A DNA stretch of 64,000 bases, from assembly GCA_045124055.1 (NCBI GenBank), contig JBGVKZ010000020.1, forward strand, positions 38,537 to 102,536, read 5' to 3'. Each line of letters opens with the position of its first letter. The stretch's first letter is position 1. This DNA comes from CALZKI01 sp045124055 (lineage in GTDB: Bacteria; Bacillota; Clostridia; Lachnospirales; Lachnospiraceae). Of the stretch, positions 1 to 8,652 are shown one piece after another. Both the position numbers and the translations under genes were made by a program. The notes beneath the pieces were generated by a model, which did not search any database, had not been told where the DNA came from, and worked only from the letters and a program-made list of their open reading frames with translations.

Positions 1-87
1 TCTGTGGAAGGCGACTATAATCGTGTCAGCGTATCGGAAGTTGAAAAACTTGCCGGTGGCGATGGTTCAGGTCGTGTGCAGAGATAG
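1..87 (+). CDS. C-terminal tail of an unidentified protein (partial)
   Basis: An open frame enters from the left edge and stops at a TAG at 85-87, giving 28 residues that end in GGDGSGRVQR. The tail is too short to place in a family. It is followed after about 55 bp by a strong intrinsic terminator, which supports it as the real end of a plus-strand transcription unit. The missing upstream part would be needed to name it. Confidence 0.5.
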   Translation, partial: SVEGDYNRVSVSEVEKLAGGDGSGRVQR

Positions 88-142
88 GATATATTAAATT
101 TGTTATGGGTATATAATAATATATATTTTAGAGAAGGGTTTT

Positions 143-185
143 GGGAGTCCCGGGCAGATTATTTGCCCGGGATTCTCACTTTTAT
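143..185 (+). terminator. Intrinsic terminator after the partial first gene
   Basis: A GC-rich stem (GAGTCCCGGGCA at 145-156 pairing with TGCCCGGGATTCTC at 164-177) has a short loop and is followed by ACTTTTATC. It ends the transcript entering from the left. Confidence 0.85.
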
Positions 186-273
186 CATAAAAAAATGTGA
201 TATTGCATAGAAAAATAATAATTCCTGTGTTACAATGTGGGTTGTAAATTGGTAAGGGTAGGAGGTGTCCGCT

Positions 274-684
274 ATGAAAAATATAATTAAAAAATTCATT
301 TGTTATTTTGTAGCTATGATTCTACTCTTATTTGGAGTTAGCTTTGATAAGGCAGAAACTCTTATTTTGACTTCAGATTCATCTTTGGAATGCTTTGAAA
401 CAGGCGTAGGCATAGAAGGAACAATTCTATGTGAGGCAAGCTATCCTACTGCCAAGCTTATGGAAACCCATAGCGATTCCCCTGTGCAGCAGATTACAAA
501 ACAGTCAGATTTTAGTCAGAAGGACACAAAGGCTTCTTTCGATATTTTTCAGTCAGATATTATTTCAGATAACAATTCTCATTCGGTTTCAGTTACAAAT
601 GTAACAGAGTCTACGGACTTATGTTATGGAGTAGCTATCTTAAGTTATATTCACGATTTAGATGGTAAAAAACGATTAATTTAA
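274..684 (+). CDS. Small secreted protein of unknown function
   Basis: 136 residues. The start is taken at ATG 274 because GGAGG at 261-265 sits 8 nt before it; an in-frame GTG at 265 overlaps that ribosome site. The N-terminus has a lysine-rich stretch (KNIIKK) and a hydrophobic run (about residues 9-23), a typical signal peptide or single membrane anchor. The rest is polar and rich in Ser, Thr and Asp with no motif I recognise. It stands alone between a terminator and the transporter gene downstream, and its function is unknown. Confidence 0.6.
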   Translation: MKNIIKKFICYFVAMILLLFGVSFDKAETLILTSDSSLECFETGVGIEGTILCEASYPTAKLMETHSDSPVQQITKQSDFSQKDTKASFDIFQSDIISDNNSHSVSVTNVTESTDLCYGVAILSYIHDLDGKKRLI

Positions 685-766
685 TCTTGCTATTTGGTTG
701 ACCTATATTATATATAGATAGGTTTATTTTGTTATGCATAAGGAGAAAGATATAGAGGATTATTAT

Positions 767-2407
767 ATGTCGTTTACATATTTGATGGGATTGCTTGGCG
801 GCCTGGCTCTTTTCTTATACGGTATGCAGATGATGAGTACCGGTTTGGAATCTGCCGCAGGCAATAAAATGAAGACTATTTTAGAAAAATTAACAGCAAA
901 CCGCTTTGTAGGTGTACTGATGGGTGCATTGATTACTGCAATTATTCAGTCATCTTCTGCCACAACAGTTATGGTAGTTGGGTTTGTAAACTCGGGTATG
1001 ATGTCACTTCGCCAAGCGGTTTGGATTATTATGGGTGCAAACATCGGTACCACGATTACGGGACAGTTAATCGCTTTAGATGTAGGTGAATTAGCACCAC
1101 TCATAGCCTTTTTGGGTGTTGCTGCAATGGTGTTTATTAAAAACGAGAAAGTAAAATACGTGGGAGAGATTTTCGCAGGACTTGGTATTTTGTTTATTGG
1201 TATGGATATGATGGGTTCCGCAATGAAACCATTAGCGGAATCGGAAGCATTTGTAAGCCTTTTAACAAAGTTTGAAAATCCAATTCTTGGTATTTTAGCA
1301 GGTACGATATTTACTGCAATTATCCAGTCGTCTTCGGCGTCTGTTGGTATTTTGCAGGCACTTGCGGGAAGTGGTGCTATTGGACTTTCCAGTGCAGTAT
1401 ATGTGCTTTTTGGACAGAATATCGGTACATGTATTACCGCACTTTTGGCTTCTGTGGGAACCAGTAGAAATGCCAAAAGAACGACAATTATACATATAAT
1501 GTTTAATGTGTTTGGAACGATTGTGTTTACGATTTTGTGTTTGGCAACGCCGTTGACATCACTGATAGAAGGCATTACGCCAGGGGATGCACCGAAGCAG
1601 ATTGCTAATTTACATACGATGTTTAATATCGTAACTACAATTTTATTACTTCCTGTGGGCACATTTTTAACAAAGATTGCCACCTTTATTTTGAAGGATA
1701 AAAATGAAGATGATGGTCAGGCAAGAACGTATCACCTTGTAGATATCAAGCGTATTCATACAGAAAAGCTTGGTGCTTCCATTATTTGTATGGAGAGTAT
1801 CAAAAAGGAATTAATGAGAATGCTAGATATGGCAAAGGATAATGTGCATAATGCCTTTGATGTGTTTGCAAAAAGAGATGAAGCAAAACATATGGAAATT
1901 GCAAAAAAGGAAGAATATGTGGATTTTTTAAATAAAGAAATTTCCAAATATATTACCAGTGCAATTACTCATGAAAGTACAAAATCGGGTAACCAGATTT
2001 TTAATTCTCTTTATATGATTTGTAGCAATATTGAACGAATCAGCGACCACGCAATTAACATCGCGGATTATTCTAATATGATTGAGGAGAAAAAAATAGT
2101 ATTTTCTGCCCAAGCAAGAGAAGAAATGGTTGAATTACAGAGGATTTGTGATAAATTATTTATGGTGCTTTTGGAAAAGGGTGACGACGTCATTGATTGG
2201 CATGAAAAAATTGCCTGTATGGAGCAGAAGATGGACGACGTAACAGCACTGTATCGCAACAATATGTTTACAAGAATTCAAGAAGGTGTCTGCACGGACG
2301 AAGGTAGTATTTTATTTTCAGAGATGCTGACGGACTTTGAAAGAATTGGAGACCACGCACTTAACATTTCAAATGAAATGCTAAATATATCAATGAATGA
2401 AAGATAA
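767..2407 (+). CDS. Na/phosphate cotransporter family protein with PhoU-like C-terminus
   Basis: 546 residues from ATG 767 (GAGG at 755-758; an upstream ATG at 734 has poorer spacing). The N-terminal half has two related membrane repeats, each with a conserved QSSSA motif (IIQSSSATT near residue 62 and IIQSSSASV near 188). These are the signature of the NptA/Na-Pi cotransporter II family. The C-terminal about 220 residues are helical and charged, with PhoU-like repeats containing ERI(S/G)DHA twice. Family knowledge suggests sodium-coupled phosphate or another anion at the membrane; the substrate is inferred. It leads a three-gene group with another ion transporter and a nucleotide-kinase-like protein. 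Confidence 0.88.
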   Translation: MSFTYLMGLLGGLALFLYGMQMMSTGLESAAGNKMKTILEKLTANRFVGVLMGALITAIIQSSSATTVMVVGFVNSGMMSLRQAVWIIMGANIGTTITGQLIALDVGELAPLIAFLGVAAMVFIKNEKVKYVGEIFAGLGILFIGMDMMGSAMKPLAESEAFVSLLTKFENPILGILAGTIFTAIIQSSSASVGILQALAGSGAIGLSSAVYVLFGQNIGTCITALLASVGTSRNAKRTTIIHIMFNVFGTIVFTILCLATPLTSLIEGITPGDAPKQIANLHTMFNIVTTILLLPVGTFLTKIATFILKDKNEDDGQARTYHLVDIKRIHTEKLGASIICMESIKKELMRMLDMAKDNVHNAFDVFAKRDEAKHMEIAKKEEYVDFLNKEISKYITSAITHESTKSGNQIFNSLYMICSNIERISDHAINIADYSNMIEEKKIVFSAQAREEMVELQRICDKLFMVLLEKGDDVIDWHEKIACMEQKMDDVTALYRNNMFTRIQEGVCTDEGSILFSEMLTDFERIGDHALNISNEMLNISMNER

Positions 2408-2456
2408 AACAAGGTAAATTGGGAAACATTAAAAACAAAGAGAGGAAGTGGACAAT

Positions 2457-3806
2457 ATGTTAGCACAGATATTTGCAGTAGTTATTTTTATAGCAATGTT
2501 TGTATTAATTGTTACTGAAATTGTCGAAAGACATATTATTTCAAGTGTATGTGCCCTGCTTACGTTAATACTTGTATTTGGTGTTGGAATGCACAGTATG
2601 GACGCGATTGTAGAAACTATAAATTTACAGAGCATATTTACAACTCATTTCTGGTATGCAGCCGGGGAAAGTGCTGAGGCTGGAGCCGGAATTAACTGGG
2701 AGACTATCGTATTTATTTTTGGTATGATGGTTATGGTAGAAGGTATGGCGAGAGTGGGATTCTTCAGATGGTTATGTATGAGAATCGCAAAATTAGTAAA
2801 ATACAAAGTAGTCCCAATATTCTTTACCTTTTTAGTTTTATCAACAGTTTTAGCAATGTTCATTGATAGTATTACAGTTATTTTGTTCCTTGCAGCAGTA
2901 ACGATTGAATTATCGAAGTTATTAAAATTCAATCCCGTTCCACTTATTTTGTCAGAAGTATTTTGTGCAAATTTAGGTGGTTCAGCAACAATGTGCGGTG
3001 ACCCACCAAATATCATTATTGGAACAAGCCTTGGATATTCCTTTGGTCAGTTTATTACCAATACTGGACTTATTGCGGCAGTTTCCTTTGTAATAATTGT
3101 GGGATATTTTTATTTGGTATTCCGAAAAGAGTTAGTACAAAAGGGTACAGTAGATATCAGTACTTTGCCAACTCCGGAATCAGCGATTACAGATAAAAAA
3201 GGCTTTATCATTAGCTGTATTATCTTTGGTACAACGATTGTTTTATTAGTAACTCATGCACAGACAGGACTTACAGTTTCTGCGATTGGTGTAATGGTAG
3301 CGATTGTAACCTTACTTACCTCTTGGAAGTATGCATTAGAATTACTCAAAAAAGTAGACTATAAAACTTTAGTCTTCTTTATTGGCTTATTCGTAGTAAT
3401 CGGCGGTTTGGAACAGACTGGTATTTTGGAAGTTATGGCAGGATTTATTGGAAAAATCAGTGGCGGTAACGTAATGACAATGATTGCCATTATTATCTGG
3501 TTATCAGCTATTGCCAGTGCCTTTGTTGACAATATTCCATTTGCTACAACAATGATTCCAATTATTAAGAGTTTATCAGCAACATTTGGCGTGGATTTAT
3601 CTGTTCTTGCATGGACACTTGCAATGGGAACAGACATTGGTGGTAGTGCAACTCCAATCGGTGCATCTGCTAACGTTGTAGGTATTGCCACAGCAGCCAG
3701 AGAAGGTTATATGATTAAATGGGGTCAGTACTGTAAAAAAATGGTTCCGGCAACATTAATAGTTGTATTTATCTCTATGGTTGTTATATATTTAAGATAT
3801 CTATAG
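2457..3806 (+). CDS. ArsB/NhaD/citrate (IT) superfamily ion transporter
   Basis: 449 residues from ATG 2457 (GAGGAAG 8 nt upstream; an in-frame GTG at 2448 overlaps the ribosome site). The protein is almost entirely hydrophobic with about 11-12 membrane segments. Each half carries family signatures: NLGGSATMCGDPPNIIIGTS in the first half, and FVDNIPFATTMIPI with DIGGSATPIGASANVVG in the second, as in ArsB, P-protein and NhaD-type carriers. The cargo may be a divalent or organic anion, arsenite or Na+/H+; the sequence does not decide. It lies 49 bp after the Na/Pi-type gene and 16 bp before the kinase-like gene, so co-transcription is likely. Confidence 0.87.
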   Translation: MLAQIFAVVIFIAMFVLIVTEIVERHIISSVCALLTLILVFGVGMHSMDAIVETINLQSIFTTHFWYAAGESAEAGAGINWETIVFIFGMMVMVEGMARVGFFRWLCMRIAKLVKYKVVPIFFTFLVLSTVLAMFIDSITVILFLAAVTIELSKLLKFNPVPLILSEVFCANLGGSATMCGDPPNIIIGTSLGYSFGQFITNTGLIAAVSFVIIVGYFYLVFRKELVQKGTVDISTLPTPESAITDKKGFIISCIIFGTTIVLLVTHAQTGLTVSAIGVMVAIVTLLTSWKYALELLKKVDYKTLVFFIGLFVVIGGLEQTGILEVMAGFIGKISGGNVMTMIAIIIWLSAIASAFVDNIPFATTMIPIIKSLSATFGVDLSVLAWTLAMGTDIGGSATPIGASANVVGIATAAREGYMIKWGQYCKKMVPATLIVVFISMVVIYLRYL

Positions 3807-3822
3807 GGAGGAGGTACATTTT

Positions 3823-4431
3823 ATGGATTCACAAATAATTATTTCAGTAGGACGAGAATTTGGTAGTGCAGGTCATGAAATAGCTGAGAAATTAGCAAAG
3901 CATTACAATATTCAGTTATTAGATAGCAATTTATTAGAAAAGGTTGCCAAGGAAAAAGACGTTGATGTAGAACATTTAAAAAGTCTGGACGAAACAAAGA
4001 AAAACAAACTTTTCCACAGAACTGTTAGAGGTTTAAGTAGTTCTCCGGAAGAAAATGTATCCCTTCTTCAGTTTGAATACTTAAGAAAAACTGCACAGGA
4101 AGGTACTTCTTTTGTAGTAGTCGGAAGATGTAGTGAAAGTGTATTAAAAGAGTTTGACTGTATGATTTCTATTTTCGTATTAGGTGACAGAGCGAAAAAA
4201 CGCGAAAGAATTATGAAACTTTACGGTATGTCAGAATCTATGGCAGACAGATATATCACAGAACAGGATATGAAAAGAAGACGTTACCACAATAGTTTCT
4301 GTGAAGGTAAGTGGGGCGACTCAAGAAACTACGACATTTCTATCAATAGCAGTACACTGGGCGTAGATAATACGGTAAAATTGTTGATTGATTACATCGA
4401 TATGATGAAAGTTTGTAAAACTGTGAAATAG
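3823..4431 (+). CDS. Cytidylate-kinase-like family protein
   Basis: 202 residues with GGAGGAGG just upstream. The N-terminus IISVGREFGSAGHEIAEKLA is the modified P-loop of the cytidylate-kinase-like family (PF13189), common in Firmicutes. Later LDSNLLEKVAKEKDV and REFGS-type features fit, and a basic segment MKRRRYHNSFCEGKWGD resembles the lid/NMP region. Family members are P-loop kinases of uncertain substrate and are not the housekeeping Cmk. Its position 16 bp after an ion transporter suggests a regulatory or coupled role in that operon, which is inference only. Confidence 0.82.
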   Translation: MDSQIIISVGREFGSAGHEIAEKLAKHYNIQLLDSNLLEKVAKEKDVDVEHLKSLDETKKNKLFHRTVRGLSSSPEENVSLLQFEYLRKTAQEGTSFVVVGRCSESVLKEFDCMISIFVLGDRAKKRERIMKLYGMSESMADRYITEQDMKRRRYHNSFCEGKWGDSRNYDISINSSTLGVDNTVKLLIDYIDMMKVCKTVK

Positions 4432-4466
4432 TACATATTATCAAATTTCATAGAAAATAATTAGAA

Positions 4467-4528
4467 AAGGGCAATTAAGAGTTTTGGGAATTATTTCATT
4501 TTAAACTCGTAGTTGCCCTCTTTTTGTT
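4467..4528 (+). terminator. Intrinsic terminator of the transporter/kinase operon
   Basis: AAGGGCAATT near 4467 pairs with AGTTGCCCT at 4511-4519, with further imperfect pairing inside (GAGTTT/AAACTC), followed by CTTTTTGTTTT. Confidence 0.75.
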
Positions 4529-4617
4529 TTGGTAGTGGCAATCTTTTTGGATATATGCATTTTTCCTGTGGTATAATAATAAATAAGGGATAGACACTAG
4601 AGGAAGGAGGCAATAAA

Positions 4618-6057
4618 ATGGAAAAAAAACGTATGTATGTGGCAATCGATTTAAAGTCCTTTTATGCCTCTGTGGAATGTGTAGAAAGGAATTTGGACCC
4701 ACTTACTACCAATCTGGTAGTGGCAGACCCATCGAGAACAGAAAAAACCATTTGTCTTGCGGTTTCTCCGTCTTTGAAGGCGTATGGAATTCCGGGAAGA
4801 CCTCGGCTTTTTGAAGTGGTTCAGAAAGCGAAGAAGGAAAGAATTGATTACATTGTAGCTGTGCCACGAATGGCACTTTATATGCAATATAGCACAAGAA
4901 TTTATGACATTTATCTTCGTTATATCGCAAAAGAAGATATACACGTCTATTCCATTGATGAAGTATTTATGGACGTAACGGATTATCTTATGAATTATAA
5001 AATGTCGGCAAAAGAATTAGCTGCCAAAATGATTCAGGATATTTTAAAAGAAACAGGAATTACAGCAACGGCAGGAATTGGAACGAATCTATATTTGTGC
5101 AAGGTTGCAATGGATATTGTGGCAAAACACGTGGAACCGGATAAAAATGGAGTTCGAATAGCGATGCTAGATGAGATAACTTATCGAAAAATGCTCTGGA
5201 ATCATAGACCTCTTACGGATTTTTGGCGTGTAGGACGTGGCTACCAAAAGAAACTGGAAGAAAATGGTCTATTTACAATGGGAGACATTGCCAGATGTTC
5301 TCTAGGAAAAGATAGCGATTTTTATAATGAAGATTTGTTATATAAATTATTTGGCGTCAATGCGGAGCTTTTAATTGACCACGCTTGGGGATATGAACCG
5401 GTGACAATAGACTTGATAAAGGCATATAGACCCAGTGTCAACAGTTTGAGTTCCGGACAGGTTTTGCAATGTCCGTATGATTTTGAAAAAGGAAAACTAA
5501 TAGTCCGTGAGATGACGGATTTATTGGTGCTTGACCTGGTGGAAAAAAGACTGGTTACAGACCAGATGGTTTTGACCATAGGGTATGATATTGAAAATTT
5601 AAGTGACCCTGTCAGAAAAAAACAATATATGGGGGAGATTACTACGGACCATTATGGAAGATGCGTCCCAAAGCACGCCCATGGGACGATTAATTTAGAC
5701 AGAAAAACGTCGTCCACAAAAATCATTACGGATGCAATTATGGATTTATATGATAAAATTGTAGACCAAAATCTTTTGGTACGCAGAGTTACAGTTGTAG
5801 CAAATCGTCTTGTAGATGAAAAACAGCTTCAGGAAGAAAACTCTTACCAGCAGCTTGATTTGTTTACAGATTATAATGCATTAAGAAAAGAGCAAAAGGC
5901 ATTCGAGGAAGCTAGGGAGAAGGAACGTAAGCTTCAGGAAGCTATGCTTAGTGTAAAGAAGAAATATGGAAAAAATGCAATGTTAAAAGGTATGAATCTT
6001 CAAGAAGGTGCAATGACCATAGAACGAAATCATCAAATAGGTGGTCATAAGGCATAA
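4618..6057 (+). CDS. Y-family DNA polymerase (UmuC/DinB-like)
   Basis: 479 residues with AAGGAGG upstream. It starts with the Y-family catalytic motif VAIDLKSFYASVECV (residues 8-22, metal-binding Asp10). The second motif YSIDEVFMDV lies near residue 112 with the catalytic Asp-Glu pair. TATAGIGTNLYLCKVAMDIV (about residues 147-166) is the conserved finger region, and the C-terminal little-finger region is present. These polymerases bypass DNA lesions. The following gene is YolD-like, the usual partner of Firmicute UmuC-like polymerases. I saw no clear LexA box in the short promoter region, although a TATAAT lies at 4572-4577. Confidence 0.9.
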   Translation: MEKKRMYVAIDLKSFYASVECVERNLDPLTTNLVVADPSRTEKTICLAVSPSLKAYGIPGRPRLFEVVQKAKKERIDYIVAVPRMALYMQYSTRIYDIYLRYIAKEDIHVYSIDEVFMDVTDYLMNYKMSAKELAAKMIQDILKETGITATAGIGTNLYLCKVAMDIVAKHVEPDKNGVRIAMLDEITYRKMLWNHRPLTDFWRVGRGYQKKLEENGLFTMGDIARCSLGKDSDFYNEDLLYKLFGVNAELLIDHAWGYEPVTIDLIKAYRPSVNSLSSGQVLQCPYDFEKGKLIVREMTDLLVLDLVEKRLVTDQMVLTIGYDIENLSDPVRKKQYMGEITTDHYGRCVPKHAHGTINLDRKTSSTKIITDAIMDLYDKIVDQNLLVRRVTVVANRLVDEKQLQEENSYQQLDLFTDYNALRKEQKAFEEAREKERKLQEAMLSVKKKYGKNAMLKGMNLQEGAMTIERNHQIGGHKA

Positions 6058-6122
6058 TAACATTCATTATTATGTTAAGACCTAAGGACTGAATGTGTAA
6101 GGCTAAATGGGAGGAAAATGGA

Positions 6123-6539
6123 ATGTTTTATGAGAACCATAAGTATGACGATATGATAAATTTACCACATCATCAGTCGGAAAAGCATGCCCATATGGAT
6201 TTGATAGATAGAGCTGCCCAGTTTTCGCCCTTTGCGGCATTAACGGGTTTTGAAGATGCAATTTTGGAAACAGGCAGAATTACGGATTCCCGTATAGAAT
6301 TAGAAGAAGATGAAAAGGAAAGGCTGGATATTCATTTTAGAAAACTTCGTGAATGTCTTAAAGAACAGCCCCTTGTAGAAATTTGCTATTTTGAGGCAGA
6401 TATTTTTAAAGAGGGAGGTTCTTATGTAACAAGTACAAAACGAGTGAAAAGAATAGATGAGAATGCTCGAAAAATTGTGCTGGTTGATGGGACCAGTATT
6501 GAGATGGACGAAGTTGTAGAACTTAAGATTTTGAAGTAA
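6123..6539 (+). CDS. YolD-like family protein
   Basis: 138 residues from ATG 6123, chosen because GGGAGG (6109-6114) is 8 nt upstream; an in-frame ATG at 6093 has no ribosome site. The region DLIDRAAQFSPFAALTGFED followed by a short beta-rich C-terminus is the YolD-like domain (PF08863). Members are encoded beside UmuC-like polymerases and may act as accessory or regulatory subunits. The gene is 65 bp downstream of the polymerase and very likely in the same transcript. Confidence 0.88.
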   Translation: MFYENHKYDDMINLPHHQSEKHAHMDLIDRAAQFSPFAALTGFEDAILETGRITDSRIELEEDEKERLDIHFRKLRECLKEQPLVEICYFEADIFKEGGSYVTSTKRVKRIDENARKIVLVDGTSIEMDEVVELKILK

Positions 6540-6616
6540 GGATTCATAGCGAGCAGAGATTTTTTAGTAGAGAGATTTAGATTAGAGAGAAAAGAGAGAA
6601 TAGGAAAACTACGCAC

Positions 6617-6664
6617 ACAAGATTGACATTCCCTGCATTGCAGGGCTGTTCGTCTTGTTTTTTT
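6617..6664 (+). terminator. Intrinsic terminator after the polymerase/YolD pair
   Basis: An outer pair ACAAGA (6617-6622)/TCTTGT and an inner perfect pair CCCTGCA/TGCAGGG are followed by a run of seven or more T. It closes the upstream operon. Confidence 0.8.
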
Positions 6665-6824
6665 ATGCACATCATTCAATACTGTAATGAAATAAGGTTC
6701 TAATGACGCTAATAGTGAAACTACATTGCCCTGATGATTATGTTTGTTTCTGAAATAAACACAGACAAAATGATTATAATATCCATGATACAATATAAAA
6801 GATAATATTTGAGGAGTAAAAGAT

Positions 6825-8000
6825 ATGAAGTATAAAAATGCAAATGATGTATTACCGAAAGAATTACTGGTAATGGTGCAGGAATATATTCAGGGAGAAT
6901 ACATTTATGTTCCGGTCAAAGATAAACATATTGCAGAATTCCCTACCGACTATAAAACTGAATTAGAAAAACGCGATGCACACATTTATACAAAATATCT
7001 GGAAGGAATGAGTAATAAGCAGTTATCTCAAATATATAATTTGTCAGAATCCAGTATCAGAAGAATTATTGTAAAGCAACGAAAAGGAAATAGACCAATG
7101 AAAGACAAAATAACACAGGTTATTAATAATTGGGGATTGGAAAACAAGGAAATAAAGCAGATATACGATACGACTTGGCAGGTGGGGGATGATTATGTAC
7201 TGAAAGTGTATCAAAGTTTCAGTATGTTGGAAAGAAACCTAAAAATACTGCAACTATTGGATAATATGGATATTCCTGTAGGCAAAGTCATAGCTACAAC
7301 GAATAATGAACAATATGTATCCTTTCATAATTGGTTTTGCTTTTTGTCAAGGCGACTTCCGGGAAGTAATATTGTACGAATCGGGAATGACAGCAAGATA
7401 GCTACTATAATGGGTGAGATAATTGCTGACATCCATATGGCATTTCAGAAATGTGAAGAAGTGGATGTGTTTTGGAACAATAGCTTATTGGATGAAATGA
7501 ATGGCTGGGTAAAAAGCAATTTTGAAGCAAATGACTGGAAGTTTATAAGTAAAGAAGAATATGAAAAAATCATATCGCAATTAGCGATGGTATATGATAA
7601 CCTGCCAGTACAACTCATTCACCGGGACGTACATTTTGGAAACTTTTTGTTTTCTGATGGTAAGTTTTCTGGTTATATAGACTTTGATTTAAGTCAGAGA
7701 AACATCCGAATTTTTGATTTATGCTATTTTTTACTAGGATTATTGTCAGAAAAAGAAAAATTAGAGATTACGGACGAATTCTGGTTTGAGGTTGTAAAAA
7801 AAGTGTTTGCAGGATATGGACGAAAGATGAAATTAACTGAGGCGGAAAAGAATGCAGTGCCATATGTGATGGAATGCATAGAGTTACTTTTTGTTTCTTA
7901 TTTTGAGAGTATAAACGATATACGTTGTGCCGAAGATGCTTTCAGAATATTCGCATTCGTAAAGAAACAGGAAAATAGGATATGGAGAAATTTACTGTAA
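6825..8000 (+). CDS. HTH-aminoglycoside phosphotransferase (APH) fusion protein
   Basis: 391 residues with GAGGAG upstream. Residues 1-85 match the CD3324/Mor-like helix-turn-helix module: NANDVLPKELL, GEYIYVP, then NKQLSQIYNLSESSIRRII. Residues from about 92 onward are an APH/choline-kinase-type phosphotransferase with Brenner motif LIHRDVHFGNFLF near residue 264 and metal-binding DFDLS near residue 286. The pattern suggests a small-molecule kinase with its own DNA-binding domain. The substrate is unknown and resistance should not be assumed. Its stop overlaps the methyltransferase start, indicating translational coupling. Confidence 0.82.
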   Translation: MKYKNANDVLPKELLVMVQEYIQGEYIYVPVKDKHIAEFPTDYKTELEKRDAHIYTKYLEGMSNKQLSQIYNLSESSIRRIIVKQRKGNRPMKDKITQVINNWGLENKEIKQIYDTTWQVGDDYVLKVYQSFSMLERNLKILQLLDNMDIPVGKVIATTNNEQYVSFHNWFCFLSRRLPGSNIVRIGNDSKIATIMGEIIADIHMAFQKCEEVDVFWNNSLLDEMNGWVKSNFEANDWKFISKEEYEKIISQLAMVYDNLPVQLIHRDVHFGNFLFSDGKFSGYIDFDLSQRNIRIFDLCYFLLGLLSEKEKLEITDEFWFEVVKKVFAGYGRKMKLTEAEKNAVPYVMECIELLFVSYFESINDIRCAEDAFRIFAFVKKQENRIWRNLL

Positions 8001-8611
8001 AATGGCATTATAATGGTTTTGATTATGAATTTCACACATTAGACTCACTGTTCTCATACAAGCAGATTGATATTGGAACCTGGCAGATGATAGAACATAT
8101 TGACTTACAGCCCGATAGCAAAGTTCTTGATTTGGGATGTGGATATGGAGTTGTTGGAATTTGGGCAGCCCATACGATTGGAGCTAAAAATGTAGTAATG
8201 TCTGATGTTAATGTAGCTGCACTTGAAGTGGCAGCCAAAAATGTTACAGTAAATAATTTGGAGAAAATTCGAATTGTCCATAGTGATGGATTCAATAATA
8301 TTCATGATGTTGATTTCACACTGATTATGTCAAATCCTCCATATCACACTGACTTCTCTGTTGCGAAATCGTTTATAGAGGGCAGCTATAAGCATTTGCA
8401 AATGGGCGGATGGCTGGTAATGGTGACAAAACGGTTTGATTGGTATAAAAATAAAATACATTCTGTATTTGGTGGAGTGAAGTGGATAGAAAGTAGTGGA
8501 TATTATGTGTTTTTCGCTCAAAAACGATTTGTGCAAAAAAGTGGTCGTAATAAAAAAGGGATGTCAAAAAAATTACGAAAAAAATATCAAAAGGATTTGA
8601 TTAAAACTTGA
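7982..8611 (+). CDS. RsmC-like class I SAM-dependent methyltransferase
   Basis: 209 residues, overlapping the end of the upstream kinase by 19 nt. The SAM-binding glycine motif LDLGCGYGVVGIWAA lies at about residues 44-58 and the catalytic motif SNPPYHTDF near residue 117. NPPY is typical of N-methyltransferases acting on exocyclic amines, and the whole resembles the catalytic domain of 16S rRNA guanine-N2 methyltransferases (RsmC/RlmG group). The tail is strongly basic (KKLRKKYQKDLIK), consistent with RNA binding. The exact RNA target cannot be told. Confidence 0.82.
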   Translation: MEKFTVKWHYNGFDYEFHTLDSLFSYKQIDIGTWQMIEHIDLQPDSKVLDLGCGYGVVGIWAAHTIGAKNVVMSDVNVAALEVAAKNVTVNNLEKIRIVHSDGFNNIHDVDFTLIMSNPPYHTDFSVAKSFIEGSYKHLQMGGWLVMVTKRFDWYKNKIHSVFGGVKWIESSGYYVFFAQKRFVQKSGRNKKGMSKKLRKKYQKDLIKT

Positions 8612-8612
8612 A

Positions 8613-8652
8613 AAAACCCGCCCATTTCAAAAATGGACGGGCTCTTTTTTAT
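8613..8652. terminator. Bidirectional terminator between convergent genes
   Basis: AAAACCCGCCCAT pairs with ATGGACGGGCTCTTTTTT around a short A-rich loop. A-run and T-run flanks let it serve both the plus-strand methyltransferase and the minus-strand membrane protein gene. Confidence 0.82.

Noticed and set aside
946..1683. Long antisense ORF (245 codons) inside the Na/Pi-type transporter
   Set aside because: It mirrors the codon pattern of the sense gene, has no ribosome site and no recognisable family; the sense frame has clear QSSSA motifs.
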